Positions 7,566-16,471 of a DNA stretch of 64,000 nucleotides are shown here, piece after piece (position 1 is the first letter of the stretch; the number at the start of each line of letters is the position of its first letter). Source of the DNA: Reyranella massiliensis 521. GTDB lineage: Bacteria > Pseudomonadota > Alphaproteobacteria > Reyranellales > Reyranellaceae. The stretch spans positions 592,002 through 656,001 of the forward strand of contig NZ_HE997181.1 of assembly GCF_000312425.1 (NCBI RefSeq), given 5' to 3'. Under the pieces are notes generated by a model that saw nothing but the letters and a program-made list of their open reading frames with translations, did not search any database and was not told where the DNA came from. The translations under genes were made by a program, and so were the position numbers.

Positions 7566-8038
7566 GGAAAAATCTCCAGCAAAAGTTGCTCGTATCGGCC
7601 CTTGATGGTCCGGATCCACTCTTCTTCGTTGATCAGATCCAGCACATGAATGCGTAAGCTGTTCCTGCCATCGTCGTGGGACACCCACAACGTTCCGGGT
7701 GTGGCGGTGATTATGCAGGCGAGAGTTGCCAACCCATAGGCGCTGTGCAGATCTAGCGGGATGTCCACGAAGCCGGACTTCACGGGGGGGGGGCGGCCGA
7801 GGATGATGCGTGCGACGGCCAGGTTCGAGCGCACGATGTCGATCAGAACGCGCCCGAGCAGCCTCACTGCCGAAGCGAGACGCCGCACGCCGCTCGGAGG
7901 GATGTCCAAGGTCCGGAGGATCAATGTGCCGGACGTGGCCACCATGAGGCCGATGAGAACTTGGCCGAGCGAGAGCGTCTGGTTTAGCGCCAACCAGAAG
8001 AGTAGCAGGCCAATGAAAGGGAGCGGAAACCGCCTCAT
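7562..8038 (-). CDS. phaE: Pha/Mnh-type antiporter subunit E
   Basis: A 158-residue protein with N-terminal membrane spans and a C-terminal domain. TPGTLWVSHDDGRNSLRIHV (residues about 113-132) is typical of MnhE/PhaE. Its start overlaps phaD and its stop overlaps phaF, both as ATGA. A run of ten consecutive C bases on the coding strand (7784-7793) encodes Pro-Pro-Pro; slippage there would truncate this subunit. Confidence 0.93.
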   Translation of the reverse strand: MRRFPLPFIGLLLFWLALNQTLSLGQVLIGLMVATSGTLILRTLDIPPSGVRRLASAVRLLGRVLIDIVRSNLAVARIILGRPPPVKSGFVDIPLDLHSAYGLATLACIITATPGTLWVSHDDGRNSLRIHVLDLINEEEWIRTIKGRYEQLLLEIFP

Positions 8039-9654
8039 GGCCGACTCCCCTGGCCGAGATCGAGGACGGCGCGGACATACCCTTGGGGGCTGTGAAGACT
8101 CTGCGCGGTACTTTGAGCAAATCGCATGACGGGGCCGGCCGCGACCGTTTGCGCCGCACAGAGAATAAGAAGAAGGACGATGGGGCCGAACTCGACGAGC
8201 CCGATGCGAGGAATTGTACGGTCGGGTTCTGACCAGAACGCCCGGATGCCAGCGCGAGACAGGGCCACGATAGCCACGAGACCGGAGACAAGGAGCGTCG
8301 CGATCAAGGCCCAGGAAGCAAGAGGCACGACTGTCTGCGCCCCACCAACATTAAGCGCCGATCTCAATAGTCCAACCTTCGCGATGAAACCCGACAAAGG
8401 TGGTAGTCCGGCGACCACAAGTGCGGCGCACAGAAAGGCGATGCCCAGAAGGGCCATGGTTGCCGGGATCGCGATGCCGATCTCAACTTCCTCTTCAGTC
8501 CCCGAGAGGGCCTCATCAGTCCCATATAGCTCGCGGGTAAGGGCAATCATATCCGCGCCAGGTTCGCGATCGCGTTCGGCGAGCTCCACCAGCAGGAAGA
8601 GTGCGGCGAGCCCGAGCGTCGAACTAGCAAGATAATAGATGGCGCCTCCCGTGACGCTCACCTCTCCCATGCCGACGGAGGCCAGTAGCGTCCCAGAAGA
8701 TACCAGAACGCAGTAGGAGGCCAGCCGCGCCATGTCGTGTGCCGCTAAGCATCCAATAGTACCAAACGTGATTGTAGCCAGTCCTCCAATGAACAGCCAT
8801 TGCCCGCCGAATTGCTCCTCTGAGCCGATCTCTGGTGCGAACAGCAGCAACCAGAGCCGCAGCACGACGTAGACTCCCACCTTAGTTAAGATGGCGAAGA
8901 TACAGGCGACGGGCGGGCTTGCGACCGCATAGCTACTGGGCAGCCAGAAACAAAGCGGCCACATCGCCGCCTTCACAAGGAAGGCCACCGCCAGCACTCC
9001 GACCCCCGCCTGCATCAGAATGCGGGCAGTTCCTTCCAGTTGGGAGGTCCGGACGGCGAGATCTGCCATGTTCAGTGTTCCGGTCACGCCGTAGATCAGG
9101 CTGACGCCAACAAGAAAGAGCAGGGATGCCGTCAGGTTTACGACCACGTAGTGCATGCCCGCTTTGATCCGCGCCGCGCCGCCGCCATGCAGCGCTAAGC
9201 CATAGGAGGCCACGAGCAGGACCTCGAAGAAGACGAACAGGTTGAATAGGTCTCCAGTCAGGAATGCGCCGTTGAGGCCCATCAACAGGAACTGGAATAG
9301 AGAATGGAAGTGGGGGCCGACCCTGTGCCATCGGGCCAGAGAGAAGACCGTGGCCGCCGCGGCGATCACGCTGGTCAACAAGACCATGGCAGTCGACAGT
9401 CGATCCGCCACGAGAACGATTGCGAACGGTGCCGGCCAGTCGCCCAGTCGATAGACTCCGGCCAGCCCGTTCGGAGCAGCGTCTGCCCGTACCAGCAGTG
9501 CGATAGAGATGCCGACTAGCGTAACTGTTGAAAGCAGATTGAGGCCAGCACGATAGGCGCGCTGGCGGTCCGCTCCAATCAAAAGTATAGCCGCGCCCGT
9601 TAGGAGCGGGAGCACGATCGGGGCGATCATGAGGTGCGCGTCGAAGCCGCTCAT
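8035..9654 (-). CDS. phaD: Pha/Mnh-type antiporter subunit D
   Basis: A 539-residue polytopic protein of the proton-translocating NuoN/MrpD family. Features include LFVFFEVLLVASYGLALHGG near residue 120 (the conserved membrane glutamate) and the lysine-bearing helices VAFLVKAAMWPLCFWLPSSY near 225. The length is normal for PhaD. It overlaps phaC and phaE by four bases on each side. Confidence 0.95.
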   Translation of the reverse strand: MSGFDAHLMIAPIVLPLLTGAAILLIGADRQRAYRAGLNLLSTVTLVGISIALLVRADAAPNGLAGVYRLGDWPAPFAIVLVADRLSTAMVLLTSVIAAAATVFSLARWHRVGPHFHSLFQFLLMGLNGAFLTGDLFNLFVFFEVLLVASYGLALHGGGAARIKAGMHYVVVNLTASLLFLVGVSLIYGVTGTLNMADLAVRTSQLEGTARILMQAGVGVLAVAFLVKAAMWPLCFWLPSSYAVASPPVACIFAILTKVGVYVVLRLWLLLFAPEIGSEEQFGGQWLFIGGLATITFGTIGCLAAHDMARLASYCVLVSSGTLLASVGMGEVSVTGGAIYYLASSTLGLAALFLLVELAERDREPGADMIALTRELYGTDEALSGTEEEVEIGIAIPATMALLGIAFLCAALVVAGLPPLSGFIAKVGLLRSALNVGGAQTVVPLASWALIATLLVSGLVAIVALSRAGIRAFWSEPDRTIPRIGLVEFGPIVLLLILCAAQTVAAGPVMRFAQSTAQSLHSPQGYVRAVLDLGQGSRP

Positions 9655-9995
9655 TGCTCCGGCTCCCGCCCATCGACGTGATCGGTGCCCGACTGGCCCC
9701 TGGCCGCCAGCAGAAGCACCAGGAAGAGCGCCGTCGTTGCAAAGCCAATCACAATGGCGGTCAAGATAAGCGCCTGCGGTAGTGGATCTGCCACAAGAGC
9801 CGCATCGCCCGGCCCGCGCGACTGCAGGACAGGCGGCGCTCCAACTTGGACACGCCCCATGACCAGAATGAACAGGTTGATGGCATAGGACGCGAGCGAA
9901 AGCCCGACGATCACCTGGAATGTCCGCGGTCGTAGCAACAGCCAGACTCCGGAGCCCGCGAGAAACGCGATGGCTGTAGCCAGCACGATCTCCAT
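9651..9995 (-). CDS. phaC: Pha/Mnh-type antiporter subunit C
   Basis: A 114-residue protein related to NuoK, with three membrane spans. FQVIVGLSLASYAINLFIL and DPLPQALILTAIVIGFATTA match MnhC/PhaC. ATG 9993-9995 overlaps the phaAB stop by one base (TGATG). The frame extends upstream only as an antisense-like shadow of phaAB. Confidence 0.93.
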   Translation of the reverse strand: MEIVLATAIAFLAGSGVWLLLRPRTFQVIVGLSLASYAINLFILVMGRVQVGAPPVLQSRGPGDAALVADPLPQALILTAIVIGFATTALFLVLLLAARGQSGTDHVDGREPEQ

Positions 9996-12889
9996 CAGCG
10001 TTCTCCCTTCGTCGAAGGGGCGGGCTGTGGGTCGGCTGGCACCGCCAGACGGTGGCTGCGGACCGACTGATGCGCCAGCGCGATCAGGATCAACACGGTC
10101 GATCCCACGACGAGCAGGAAGACGCCGAGATCGAAAAGCAGCGCGCTCGCAACCGGGATCTCGCCGATCCATGGGATTACGGCATACGAGAAGTGCGAGG
10201 TGAGGAAGGGGAGGCCGAAAAGCCAAGCTCCTGCCCCTGTTATGCCCGCCAGTAGTAAACCAGCCGCGATCCATATGACAGGCAAGACGAGCAGCCGCGC
10301 CTCTACCCACACGGTGCCGCGCGCTAAGTATTGCAGGATGAACGCTACGGCCATGGTGATACCAGCTGCAAAGCCACCCCCTGGCAGGTCATGGCCGCGC
10401 AGCAGGAGGTAAAGCGCCACCGCTCCGATCACCGGGAAGAACATGGTGCTGATGAATGCCGGAATGCCGAGGTCGGGCTGATTGGGGGCTGGCGCATCGC
10501 CGCTCGTCCGATGGCGCTGCTGTTCGGGGGGCGTGCGGCTATCACGGGCTGGTCGGAAGCGGCGGAGCAATGCGAAAATTGTCAGTGCGACGACGGCAAG
10601 GACGGTGATCTCTCCGAAAGTATCGAAGCCGCGGAAGTCGACCAGTATGACATTGACGACGTTCGTACCCCCGCCTTCCACATAGGCATTCTCGACGAAG
10701 AAACGGGAGATGCTGTCGGGAGCAGGGGTCGTCATGACCACATAAGAGAGAGCTCCGAGGCCGACACCACAGGCGATCGCTATGGTGAGATCGCCGGCCC
10801 GATACCAGCGTATACGGCGTGGCACCAAGACTTGCTCGTCGCGCTTTGGAAGCCATCGCAAACCAAGCAGTAGCAAGACGGTCGTCACTGCCTCGACTAC
10901 CAGCTGCGTTAACGCCAGATCCGGCGCAGACAACCAGACGAAGGTCGCAACCGTGATCAATCCCGTGCCGCCGAGTAAGATGAGCGCCGCCAGCCGATGA
11001 AATTTGGCCTGGTAAGCGGCACCGAGAGTGCACGCGATACCGACACACCACATGAGGCCAAAGGCCCAATCGAACTCCGTCCGAAGCGGACCCGCCGCGA
11101 CAAGTCCCAGATGGAAGAAAGGTGCCGCGCCCGCCAGCACGGCCACGATGAGCAGCAATCGTAGCTGTGGCTGAAGCCGCCTCGTACCGACAATTCGTTC
11201 GAGGGCCAGACTGGTGCGCAACGAGAGGAAGAGCAGGCGATCGAAGAGGCGCTGCCCCCTCACATGCTGCAGCAGCGGCGGGCCCAGACCGCGTCGCAAG
11301 TATGGACGTAGTGTGACGTAGAGCGCAGCTCCGCCCAGGGTAGCGATCAGACTCATCAGGAGTTCAGGCGTAAAGCCGTGCCAGATCGCAAGACTGTAGG
11401 CGGGGATTTCGGATCCCAGGACGCTGCGGGCGGCCATCGCGAGAACAGGTCCGATTGTCACTGCGGGCGCCATTCCCACGATCAGGCAAGCGAGCACCAG
11501 GATTCCGGCCGGCAGACGCATCAGCACCGGTGGCTCGTGTGGAGCACGAGGCAGGTCGACAGGCGGCGGCCCGAAGAAAACACCGTGGATGAACCGCAGG
11601 GAATAGGCGACGCTGAACATGCTCGCGACGGTGACGATGTAGGGAAGGGCACGGTCGACGAGCGAGTTGTCGTGCGTCTCAATGGTCTCCGCGAAGAACA
11701 TTTCCTTTGAGAGGAAGCCGTTCAGAAGAGGTACCCCGGCCATGGCTGCGGCTGCGACAATCGCCAGCGTGGCGGTGACTGGCATGAAGCGCCACAAGCC
11801 GCTCAGCCGTCGCATGTCTCGCGTCCCAGTTTCGTGATCGATGATCCCTGCTGCCATGAAGAGCGATGCCTTGAAGGTGGCATGGTTCGTCATGTGGAAG
11901 ATTGCGGCTACGAGCCCCAGCGGCGTGTCGAGTCCGATCAACAAGGTGGTCAAACCGAGATGGCTGACCGTGGAATATGCAAGAAGGCCTTTCAGATCGT
12001 TCTGAAATACAGCGAGGTATGCGCCCAGGATAAAGGTAATGAGGCCCGCAGCTCCTACCAGCCATAACCACTCATTGGACCCTCCCAGCACTGGCCAAAG
12101 GCGAATGAGCAGAAAGACCCCAGCTTTCACCATCGTGGCAGAATGAAGGTAGGCCGATACGGGCGTTGGTGCCGCCATCGCCTGCGAAAGCCAAAATTGA
12201 AACGGAAACTGCGCACTCTTCGTGAAGGCGCCGAGCAGCACAAGAGCGAGAACTGGCAGATACAGGGCATGACTACGGATCGCGTTAGTGCTCGCCAGCA
12301 CCTGATCAAGATCGAAGCTGCCGACGATGTGCCCGATGATCAAGATGCCTGCGAACAGGCACAGACCTCCCGCTGATGTAACGATGAGAGCAGTTCGTGC
12401 GCCATCTCGTGCCTGACTGGACTGGTGCCAGTAACCAATCAGCAGGAATGAGAAAAGGCTCGTCAGCTCCCAAAAGAAGACGAGTTGGATCAGATTGCCG
12501 GACAACACGACGCCGAGCATCGAGCCCATGAAAGCCAGCAGGAAGGAGAAGAAGCGGGGCACAGGGTCCGCCGCGGACATGTAGTAGCGCGCATAAAGGA
12601 CGACGAGCAGCCCGATGCCGCTGATCAGACCACAAAGCGTCAAGGCGAGGCCGTCAATGCGCAGCGAGAAATTCAGGCCGATATCCGGAGCCCAGGGGAT
12701 CGTGACCTTGACGATGTCGCCCGCGGCAATTTGCGGATAGAGCACCATCACGATGGCCAGGACGCCCAAGCACACGAACGCTGCGAGGTATGCTTCAGCA
12801 TTTCGCGCGTTCACCCTAAACTGGGCTGCAACAATGCTCCCGACGAATGGAAGCGTAACAGTCACGATCGGGAGCGCTTCCAACGACAT
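9995..12889 (-). CDS. phaAB: fused Pha/Mnh-type antiporter subunits A and B
   Basis: A 964-residue fusion. The N-terminal part (to about residue 750) is the NuoL-like MrpA/PhaA subunit, with FFWELTSLFSFLLIGYWHQS near 125 and HSATMVKAGVFLLIRLWPVL near 235. A DUF4040-type segment (VEGGGTNVVNVILVDFRGFD) follows. The last 160 residues are the MrpB/PhaB subunit (GHDLPGGGFAAGITMAVAFI). Fused PhaAB is the form known from rhizobial K+/H+ Pha1, so K+/H+ exchange is plausible but not proven. ATG 12889 gives the family-like start MSLEALPIVTVTLPF; a GTG 14 codons upstream is the alternative. Confidence 0.93.
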   Translation of the reverse strand: MSLEALPIVTVTLPFVGSIVAAQFRVNARNAEAYLAAFVCLGVLAIVMVLYPQIAAGDIVKVTIPWAPDIGLNFSLRIDGLALTLCGLISGIGLLVVLYARYYMSAADPVPRFFSFLLAFMGSMLGVVLSGNLIQLVFFWELTSLFSFLLIGYWHQSSQARDGARTALIVTSAGGLCLFAGILIIGHIVGSFDLDQVLASTNAIRSHALYLPVLALVLLGAFTKSAQFPFQFWLSQAMAAPTPVSAYLHSATMVKAGVFLLIRLWPVLGGSNEWLWLVGAAGLITFILGAYLAVFQNDLKGLLAYSTVSHLGLTTLLIGLDTPLGLVAAIFHMTNHATFKASLFMAAGIIDHETGTRDMRRLSGLWRFMPVTATLAIVAAAAMAGVPLLNGFLSKEMFFAETIETHDNSLVDRALPYIVTVASMFSVAYSLRFIHGVFFGPPPVDLPRAPHEPPVLMRLPAGILVLACLIVGMAPAVTIGPVLAMAARSVLGSEIPAYSLAIWHGFTPELLMSLIATLGGAALYVTLRPYLRRGLGPPLLQHVRGQRLFDRLLFLSLRTSLALERIVGTRRLQPQLRLLLIVAVLAGAAPFFHLGLVAAGPLRTEFDWAFGLMWCVGIACTLGAAYQAKFHRLAALILLGGTGLITVATFVWLSAPDLALTQLVVEAVTTVLLLLGLRWLPKRDEQVLVPRRIRWYRAGDLTIAIACGVGLGALSYVVMTTPAPDSISRFFVENAYVEGGGTNVVNVILVDFRGFDTFGEITVLAVVALTIFALLRRFRPARDSRTPPEQQRHRTSGDAPAPNQPDLGIPAFISTMFFPVIGAVALYLLLRGHDLPGGGFAAGITMAVAFILQYLARGTVWVEARLLVLPVIWIAAGLLLAGITGAGAWLFGLPFLTSHFSYAVIPWIGEIPVASALLFDLGVFLLVVGSTVLILIALAHQSVRSHRLAVPADPQPAPSTKGER

Positions 12890-13361
12890 GCCTTGCGTTA
12901 TCCTCCCGGGCCGCAAAAAGACAGTAGCCACATAAATCTGATCAGGTTGTCCTAGGTTGAGCCCTGACCAATCCGAGCTCTGGACAGCTTAGACTACATA
13001 TTGGTCTGGTCAGGCGGAACCCCATTGAGCAGATCAGGCAACGTAGTCTTGAGCGGAATTGAAGTTCATTTGCGCACCTAGTCCGTAACGCCTTCCGTCC
13101 TTGCGGGTAATCAATCACGGGGGCGCGAGACATGGCGCGATGGCACAAGCTATCCGCGAAGATACGCGGCAGGTCTACGTGGGCAATTGAGGGCCATGCC
13201 CTGACCAGTCGATCTGGTTCGGCTGGTGCTTCATCATTTGAGTAACCCACAGGTAAGTCGCTGTGGGTGGGCAGCGTAGCCACTATCGAGCCCAATAACT
13301 GATTAGCTCTTACTAAATCTGTGTATTAGCTCCCGCAAAGTGTTAGGCATGCCTGCCTGCC
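12890..13361. other. intergenic region with no supported gene
   Basis: About 470 bases upstream of phaAB. A 117-codon minus-strand frame exists here but has no ribosome binding site or recognisable protein. The phaAB promoter must lie in its left part. I see no clear operator. Confidence 0.5.
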
Positions 13362-13583
13362 TCAAAGTCCGCGAAAGGGCTTTTCAGGTAATTCCTTGCG
13401 AGCAACCATCAGTGCAATATCCTTCTCAATTCTAGCGCGCCCGTCCGCGCCTAGATCCTCCGTTGATTCGAGCGCATCATTCAACACTTCTAGAGCCTCG
13501 TGATGTGAAATCACGCCTCTCCTTTCAAGTCTATTCAGCAATGCGATAACTACTGAATAGGCTACGGTCCCGTATGCACGCAT
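13362..13583 (-). CDS. small hypothetical helical protein
   Basis: A 73-residue, probably all-helical, cytosolic protein (VVIALLNRLERRGVISHHEA, then EVLNDALESTEDL). A strong AGGAGGT site lies five bases before ATG 13583, which supports a real gene. I do not recognise a named family, though similar short proteins occur near rhizobial stress genes. It is preceded by the IS-remnant zone and transcribed towards the pha operon. Confidence 0.7.
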   Translation of the reverse strand: MRAYGTVAYSVVIALLNRLERRGVISHHEALEVLNDALESTEDLGADGRARIEKDIALMVARKELPEKPFRGL

Positions 13584-13696
13584 AATTACCTCCTATGTCG
13601 AATGCCGGTGACCTGCTCTTCCTAACTCCTACATCAGCTGCTTGAGCCTATTCCGCTTTTGCCCTCGTTCGTAATGCGACGGGCAGGGCTCTCGAT

Positions 13697-14245
13697 TCAG
13701 GGGCTTCGCGCTCCGCCCTGTTGTTCTTCGAGTCTGCGCGTAGCGCCGAACACTGGCGGAGGCAACCTGGTTAATCGGTCATGCGGCCTTGCCGAATTGC
13801 AGTCGATGCGCCAGGCCTCAATAATTCTCTCTACATCGGCCAGCGTGGTGAAGACGTGCTTGTTGTGGCATTCGTAGCGCAGGCGGTCATTGAAGCTTTC
13901 GACGAACGCGTTCTGCATGGGCTTACCGGGCGCGACATAGTTCCACTCGATCCAATGATCTGCCACTCAGCGAAGAACGGCGTTGTTTGTCAGTGCGGTG
14001 CCGTTGTCCGATACGATCGTTGCCGGCTTGCCTCGCACCGCTATGATGGCCTCTAGCTCAGGAATCATCCACAGCCCCGACAGCGAGAAGTCCAGCACCT
14101 GCAACCCGCCATACCGGCTCCGCCAGTTGTATAGCGTCGTCTCGCTGATCCTGGGCTGATTGCGGAGGTCGGCTGACTTCGCCCCGGCCTGGTGCAGCCG
14201 AAGGATTGCGATGATCTGTTCGTCGCTAAACCGCTTCCGCTTCAT
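13697..14245 (-). mobile_element. IS3-family transposase remnant (internal deletion and nonsense)
   Basis: The first 50 residues from ATG 14245 are a typical IS3-family OrfA N-terminus (MKRKRFSDEQIIAILRLHQA, then LYNWRSRYGG). They jump straight into the middle of OrfB (SLSGLWMIPELEAI, IVSDNGT), so the end of OrfA and the start of OrfB are deleted. A TGA at about 13967 replaces the Trp codon normally following the AVLR-type stretch. The OrfB C-terminus continues in frame (APGKPMQNAFVESFNDRLR) to 13697. An AAAGGA site and a short palindrome precede the OrfA start. The element cannot encode an intact transposase. Confidence 0.8.
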
Positions 14246-14361
14246 GTCCGTCCTTTCCGAACGGACTCAATCCTACAACGAGTGAGTTTGCAGGGAGCAC
14301 GCCAAGGCCACCATGCTGTGGCGTTTTACGTTGTTCGTGCCTATCTGGGCTTGTTGCTTAT

Positions 14362-14532
14362 TGCAGCATCTGCGGCGGATTCTTGCGAGCTACGCCGCCT
14401 ACTACAACGAACTGCGAACACACTTGGCCTTGGTCAAGGATTCGCCATGCCATCGGCCGGTCAAGCGTATCGGCCAGGTCGCCGCTCGGCCCGATTCTCG
14501 GCGGGCTGCACCATCAATACAGCCGGATGTAG
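14362..14532 (+). pseudogene. C-terminal remnant of a DDE integrase/transposase
   Basis: LRRILASYAAYYNELRTHLA followed by DSPCHRPVKRIGQVAARP matches the C-terminal end of an IS481-like integrase-core transposase. The expected ending PILGGLHHQYSRM is present but in the -1 frame relative to the rest, ending at the TAG at 14530. The catalytic core is missing altogether. This is the second dead mobile element within one kilobase. Confidence 0.65.
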
Positions 14533-14684
14533 CTCTCGGTACGGACGACCATTTCTTTTCAATGGGTTAGCAGGTCGAACGGATACGATGCAGGCCTGAG
14601 CTGTTCCCGAGTTGTCCATGGTTAGGCAATCCGGTTGTCGATTCGACGCGCAGCGTCCAGAGCCTCGGTTCACCGGCGACAGCG

Positions 14685-15063
14685 CTAGAGCAGTCCCCGT
14701 CGGACCGCCTCGACGGCCGCTTCCGCGCGCGAGGAAATGTTGAGCTTCCTGTATATAATTTTCACATAACCCGCGACGGTGTGTGGCGTCAGTCCGAGCA
14801 CGCGAGCTGCTTCGCCGACACTCAATCCGCGCCCGAGTAGTCGCAACACATCCATCTCCCGTGGCGTCAACGTTTCGTCCGCCGCATCGGGCGGCATCGC
14901 CGCTGCCGTTCGGGCCTTCGAAAAATGCTGAAGAGTTCGTCGCGCGATCGAAGGCGACAAGGGCGGCTCGCCGTTGTCGATGCAGTGCAGATACTGAACC
15001 AGCGTATCGGGATGCTGGTCTTTCAGTAGATAGCCTTGAGCCCCGGCGGCGAACCTGTTTGAA
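14685..15063 (-). pseudogene. 5'-truncated LuxR-type response regulator
   Basis: The frame starts without an initiation codon in the last part of a receiver domain (AAGAQGYLLKDQHPDTLVQY) and runs through a complete NarL/LuxR-type HTH (LTPREMDVLRLLGRGLSVGE and HTVAGYVKIIYRKLNISSRA). The phosphoacceptor half of the receiver is absent; upstream of about 15063 the frame becomes unrelated sequence. A TTG at 14960 could start an HTH-only protein of 91 residues. Expression of that fragment cannot be excluded. Confidence 0.65.
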
Positions 15064-15343
15064 CTCCAAGGCCTATGGCCGACAGCGTCCAGCCGCAGGC
15101 GATGCGGATTCTCTCATCAAGGGGGCATCTCACCTGGTCGGCGTCCATGGTCGCCCGGCTGCTGCGGCCGCCGGCGATGGCATGACGTGATGGAGAGCGC
15201 CCCAGGCAGATAAGTAACACTGCGTATGAGATGCTACTCGGAACGCTATGGGCGTTGACGGCTTCAAGTGCGGCAGCTTTCATTGGTGTTGCTGCGGTAG
15301 CAAGAGCGTAGGCCGTGAAAGCATGGCGCGAGATCGTCATCAC

Positions 15344-16288
15344 TCAGCGCTCCGGGTTCGCAAGCGCCCGCCAGATCAACTCTGTGATAGACATCGCACC
15401 GAGCTTGAGCATGGCCCGCGAGCGATGGATCTCGACAGTGCGATGACTGATGCCGAGCGTGCGGCCGATGAACTTGTTGGCGGCACCTTCGAGGGCATGG
15501 ACCAGCACCTCGCTCTCGCGTTGGGTCAGAGGCTCGCCGGGCGGCAACAGCCGCTTCAGCAACTCCGTCCCGCTATAGGTCTTCGCCACGGCGTCGAGCG
15601 GGTTCTGGGCGATCTCCGCAAGCCGCAATCGCGCGGTGCCGGCGATGATCCGGCAGGCAGTGACCACCGGCTTGCCGCTCGCTTCGGCGACCTGCTCGGC
15701 CATCTCCTCGGTATAGCCAATCGAGTTCATGATGATGAGGTCGGCGCCGGAGACGCGGCCGATGGCATCCATCAGGTGCGTGGCATGGCTGCCGGCCGTC
15801 GTCGCGTGGGAGCTTTGCAGCATCGTGCCATAGCCCGCCTCGGCGAGGAGGGATCCTTGGCCCGACAAGGGAATGATGATGCCGATTCGCGAGTTGCCAG
15901 CGGTAAGGGCCGAAACCCAGGCTTCGACGGCGTACTGGCCATGGATCAAAGGCGTGCGGGTCGACAGCCGAGCCCGTATTCCGGTCATTGCCAGGATCAG
16001 CAGATCGTACCCCAGCCCGTCGACGTGCTCGACCAGGGCTGCCGTCCGCCTTGCTACAGCCCCGGCCTCGAGGATGACATGCCTGCCGTCGCGCAGTCGG
16101 GTGAAGAAGCTCAGCTCGTCGGCGCTCGGCGTCATGCCGTCGATCTCTTGCTGCGGTACGTCGTCCAGCACCCCGAACTCGGCGTAAGACAGGTCGCCAA
16201 GGGCGACGCGAAGCTCATTCATCACATCGGCGCGTGGCGTCTGCCCCATGGTAATGACTGCGATGCGCGGCTGACGCCGATCTCCCAC
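15344..16288 (-). CDS. AroM-domain/LuxR-type HTH fusion regulator
   Basis: A 314-residue protein with two parts. Residues 1-240 are an AroM-family domain (AVITMGQTPRADVMNEL; RIGIIIPLSGQGSLLAEAGY), of the Asp/Glu-racemase-like fold. Residues about 252-312 are a LuxR/FixJ-type HTH (LTQRESEVLVHALEGAANKF; GISHRTVEIHRSRAMLKLGA). Compared with the stand-alone AroM at 23912, the two cysteine positions read AMTG (Met101) and MNSI (Ser189), so the domain looks like a ligand sensor rather than an enzyme. The GTG start has GGAGGG five bases upstream, and a perfect 20-bp dyad lies just beyond. It is divergent from the DUF917 operon it presumably controls. Confidence 0.9.
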   Translation of the reverse strand: MGDRRQPRIAVITMGQTPRADVMNELRVALGDLSYAEFGVLDDVPQQEIDGMTPSADELSFFTRLRDGRHVILEAGAVARRTAALVEHVDGLGYDLLILAMTGIRARLSTRTPLIHGQYAVEAWVSALTAGNSRIGIIIPLSGQGSLLAEAGYGTMLQSSHATTAGSHATHLMDAIGRVSGADLIIMNSIGYTEEMAEQVAEASGKPVVTACRIIAGTARLRLAEIAQNPLDAVAKTYSGTELLKRLLPPGEPLTQRESEVLVHALEGAANKFIGRTLGISHRTVEIHRSRAMLKLGAMSITELIWRALANPER

Positions 16289-16299
16289 TTATCCCTCCG

Positions 16300-16319
16300 C
16301 ATACGTGTCCGCACGTATG
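16300..16319. promoter_or_regulatory. 20-bp dyad, candidate operator of the AroM-LuxR regulator
   Basis: CATACGTGTCCGCACGTATG has perfect 8-bp arms around four bases, the length usual for LuxR-family sites. It lies in the divergent intergenic region, immediately upstream of the regulator's ribosome binding site and about 150 bases before the first DUF917 gene. The dyad is directly visible; binding by the neighbouring regulator is inference. Confidence 0.6.
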
Positions 16320-16354
16320 GATTACACCCCGGCGGCTCTCTAAAGCCGATAGAC

Positions 16355-16374
16355 CATACGCTTGGAGTGCCATG
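16355..16374. promoter_or_regulatory. possible second, degenerate operator
   Basis: CATACGCTTGGAGTGCCATG shares the CATACG left arm and the terminal ATG of the perfect dyad at 16300 and has the same 20-base length, but the inner right arm does not pair. It could be a weaker second site nearer the DUF917 operon. Confidence 0.3.
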
Positions 16375-16471
16375 CTGCGAAGGACGGTTCGCTGGTCCCG
16401 ATCTTGCAAAGGCGCCGAGGGGAAGGTCCTGCGCCGCTCCAGGACGAGGGCGGCCGCTGGAAACGGAAGCA

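Noticed and set aside
12942..13295. 117-codon minus-strand frame upstream of phaAB
   Set aside because: No ribosome binding site, no domain and an unusual composition; treated as non-coding.
13697..14532. An intact insertion sequence with terminal inverted repeats
   Set aside because: OrfA/OrfB are internally deleted with a nonsense codon, and I could not find matching ends; the adjacent integrase tail belongs to another element and strand.
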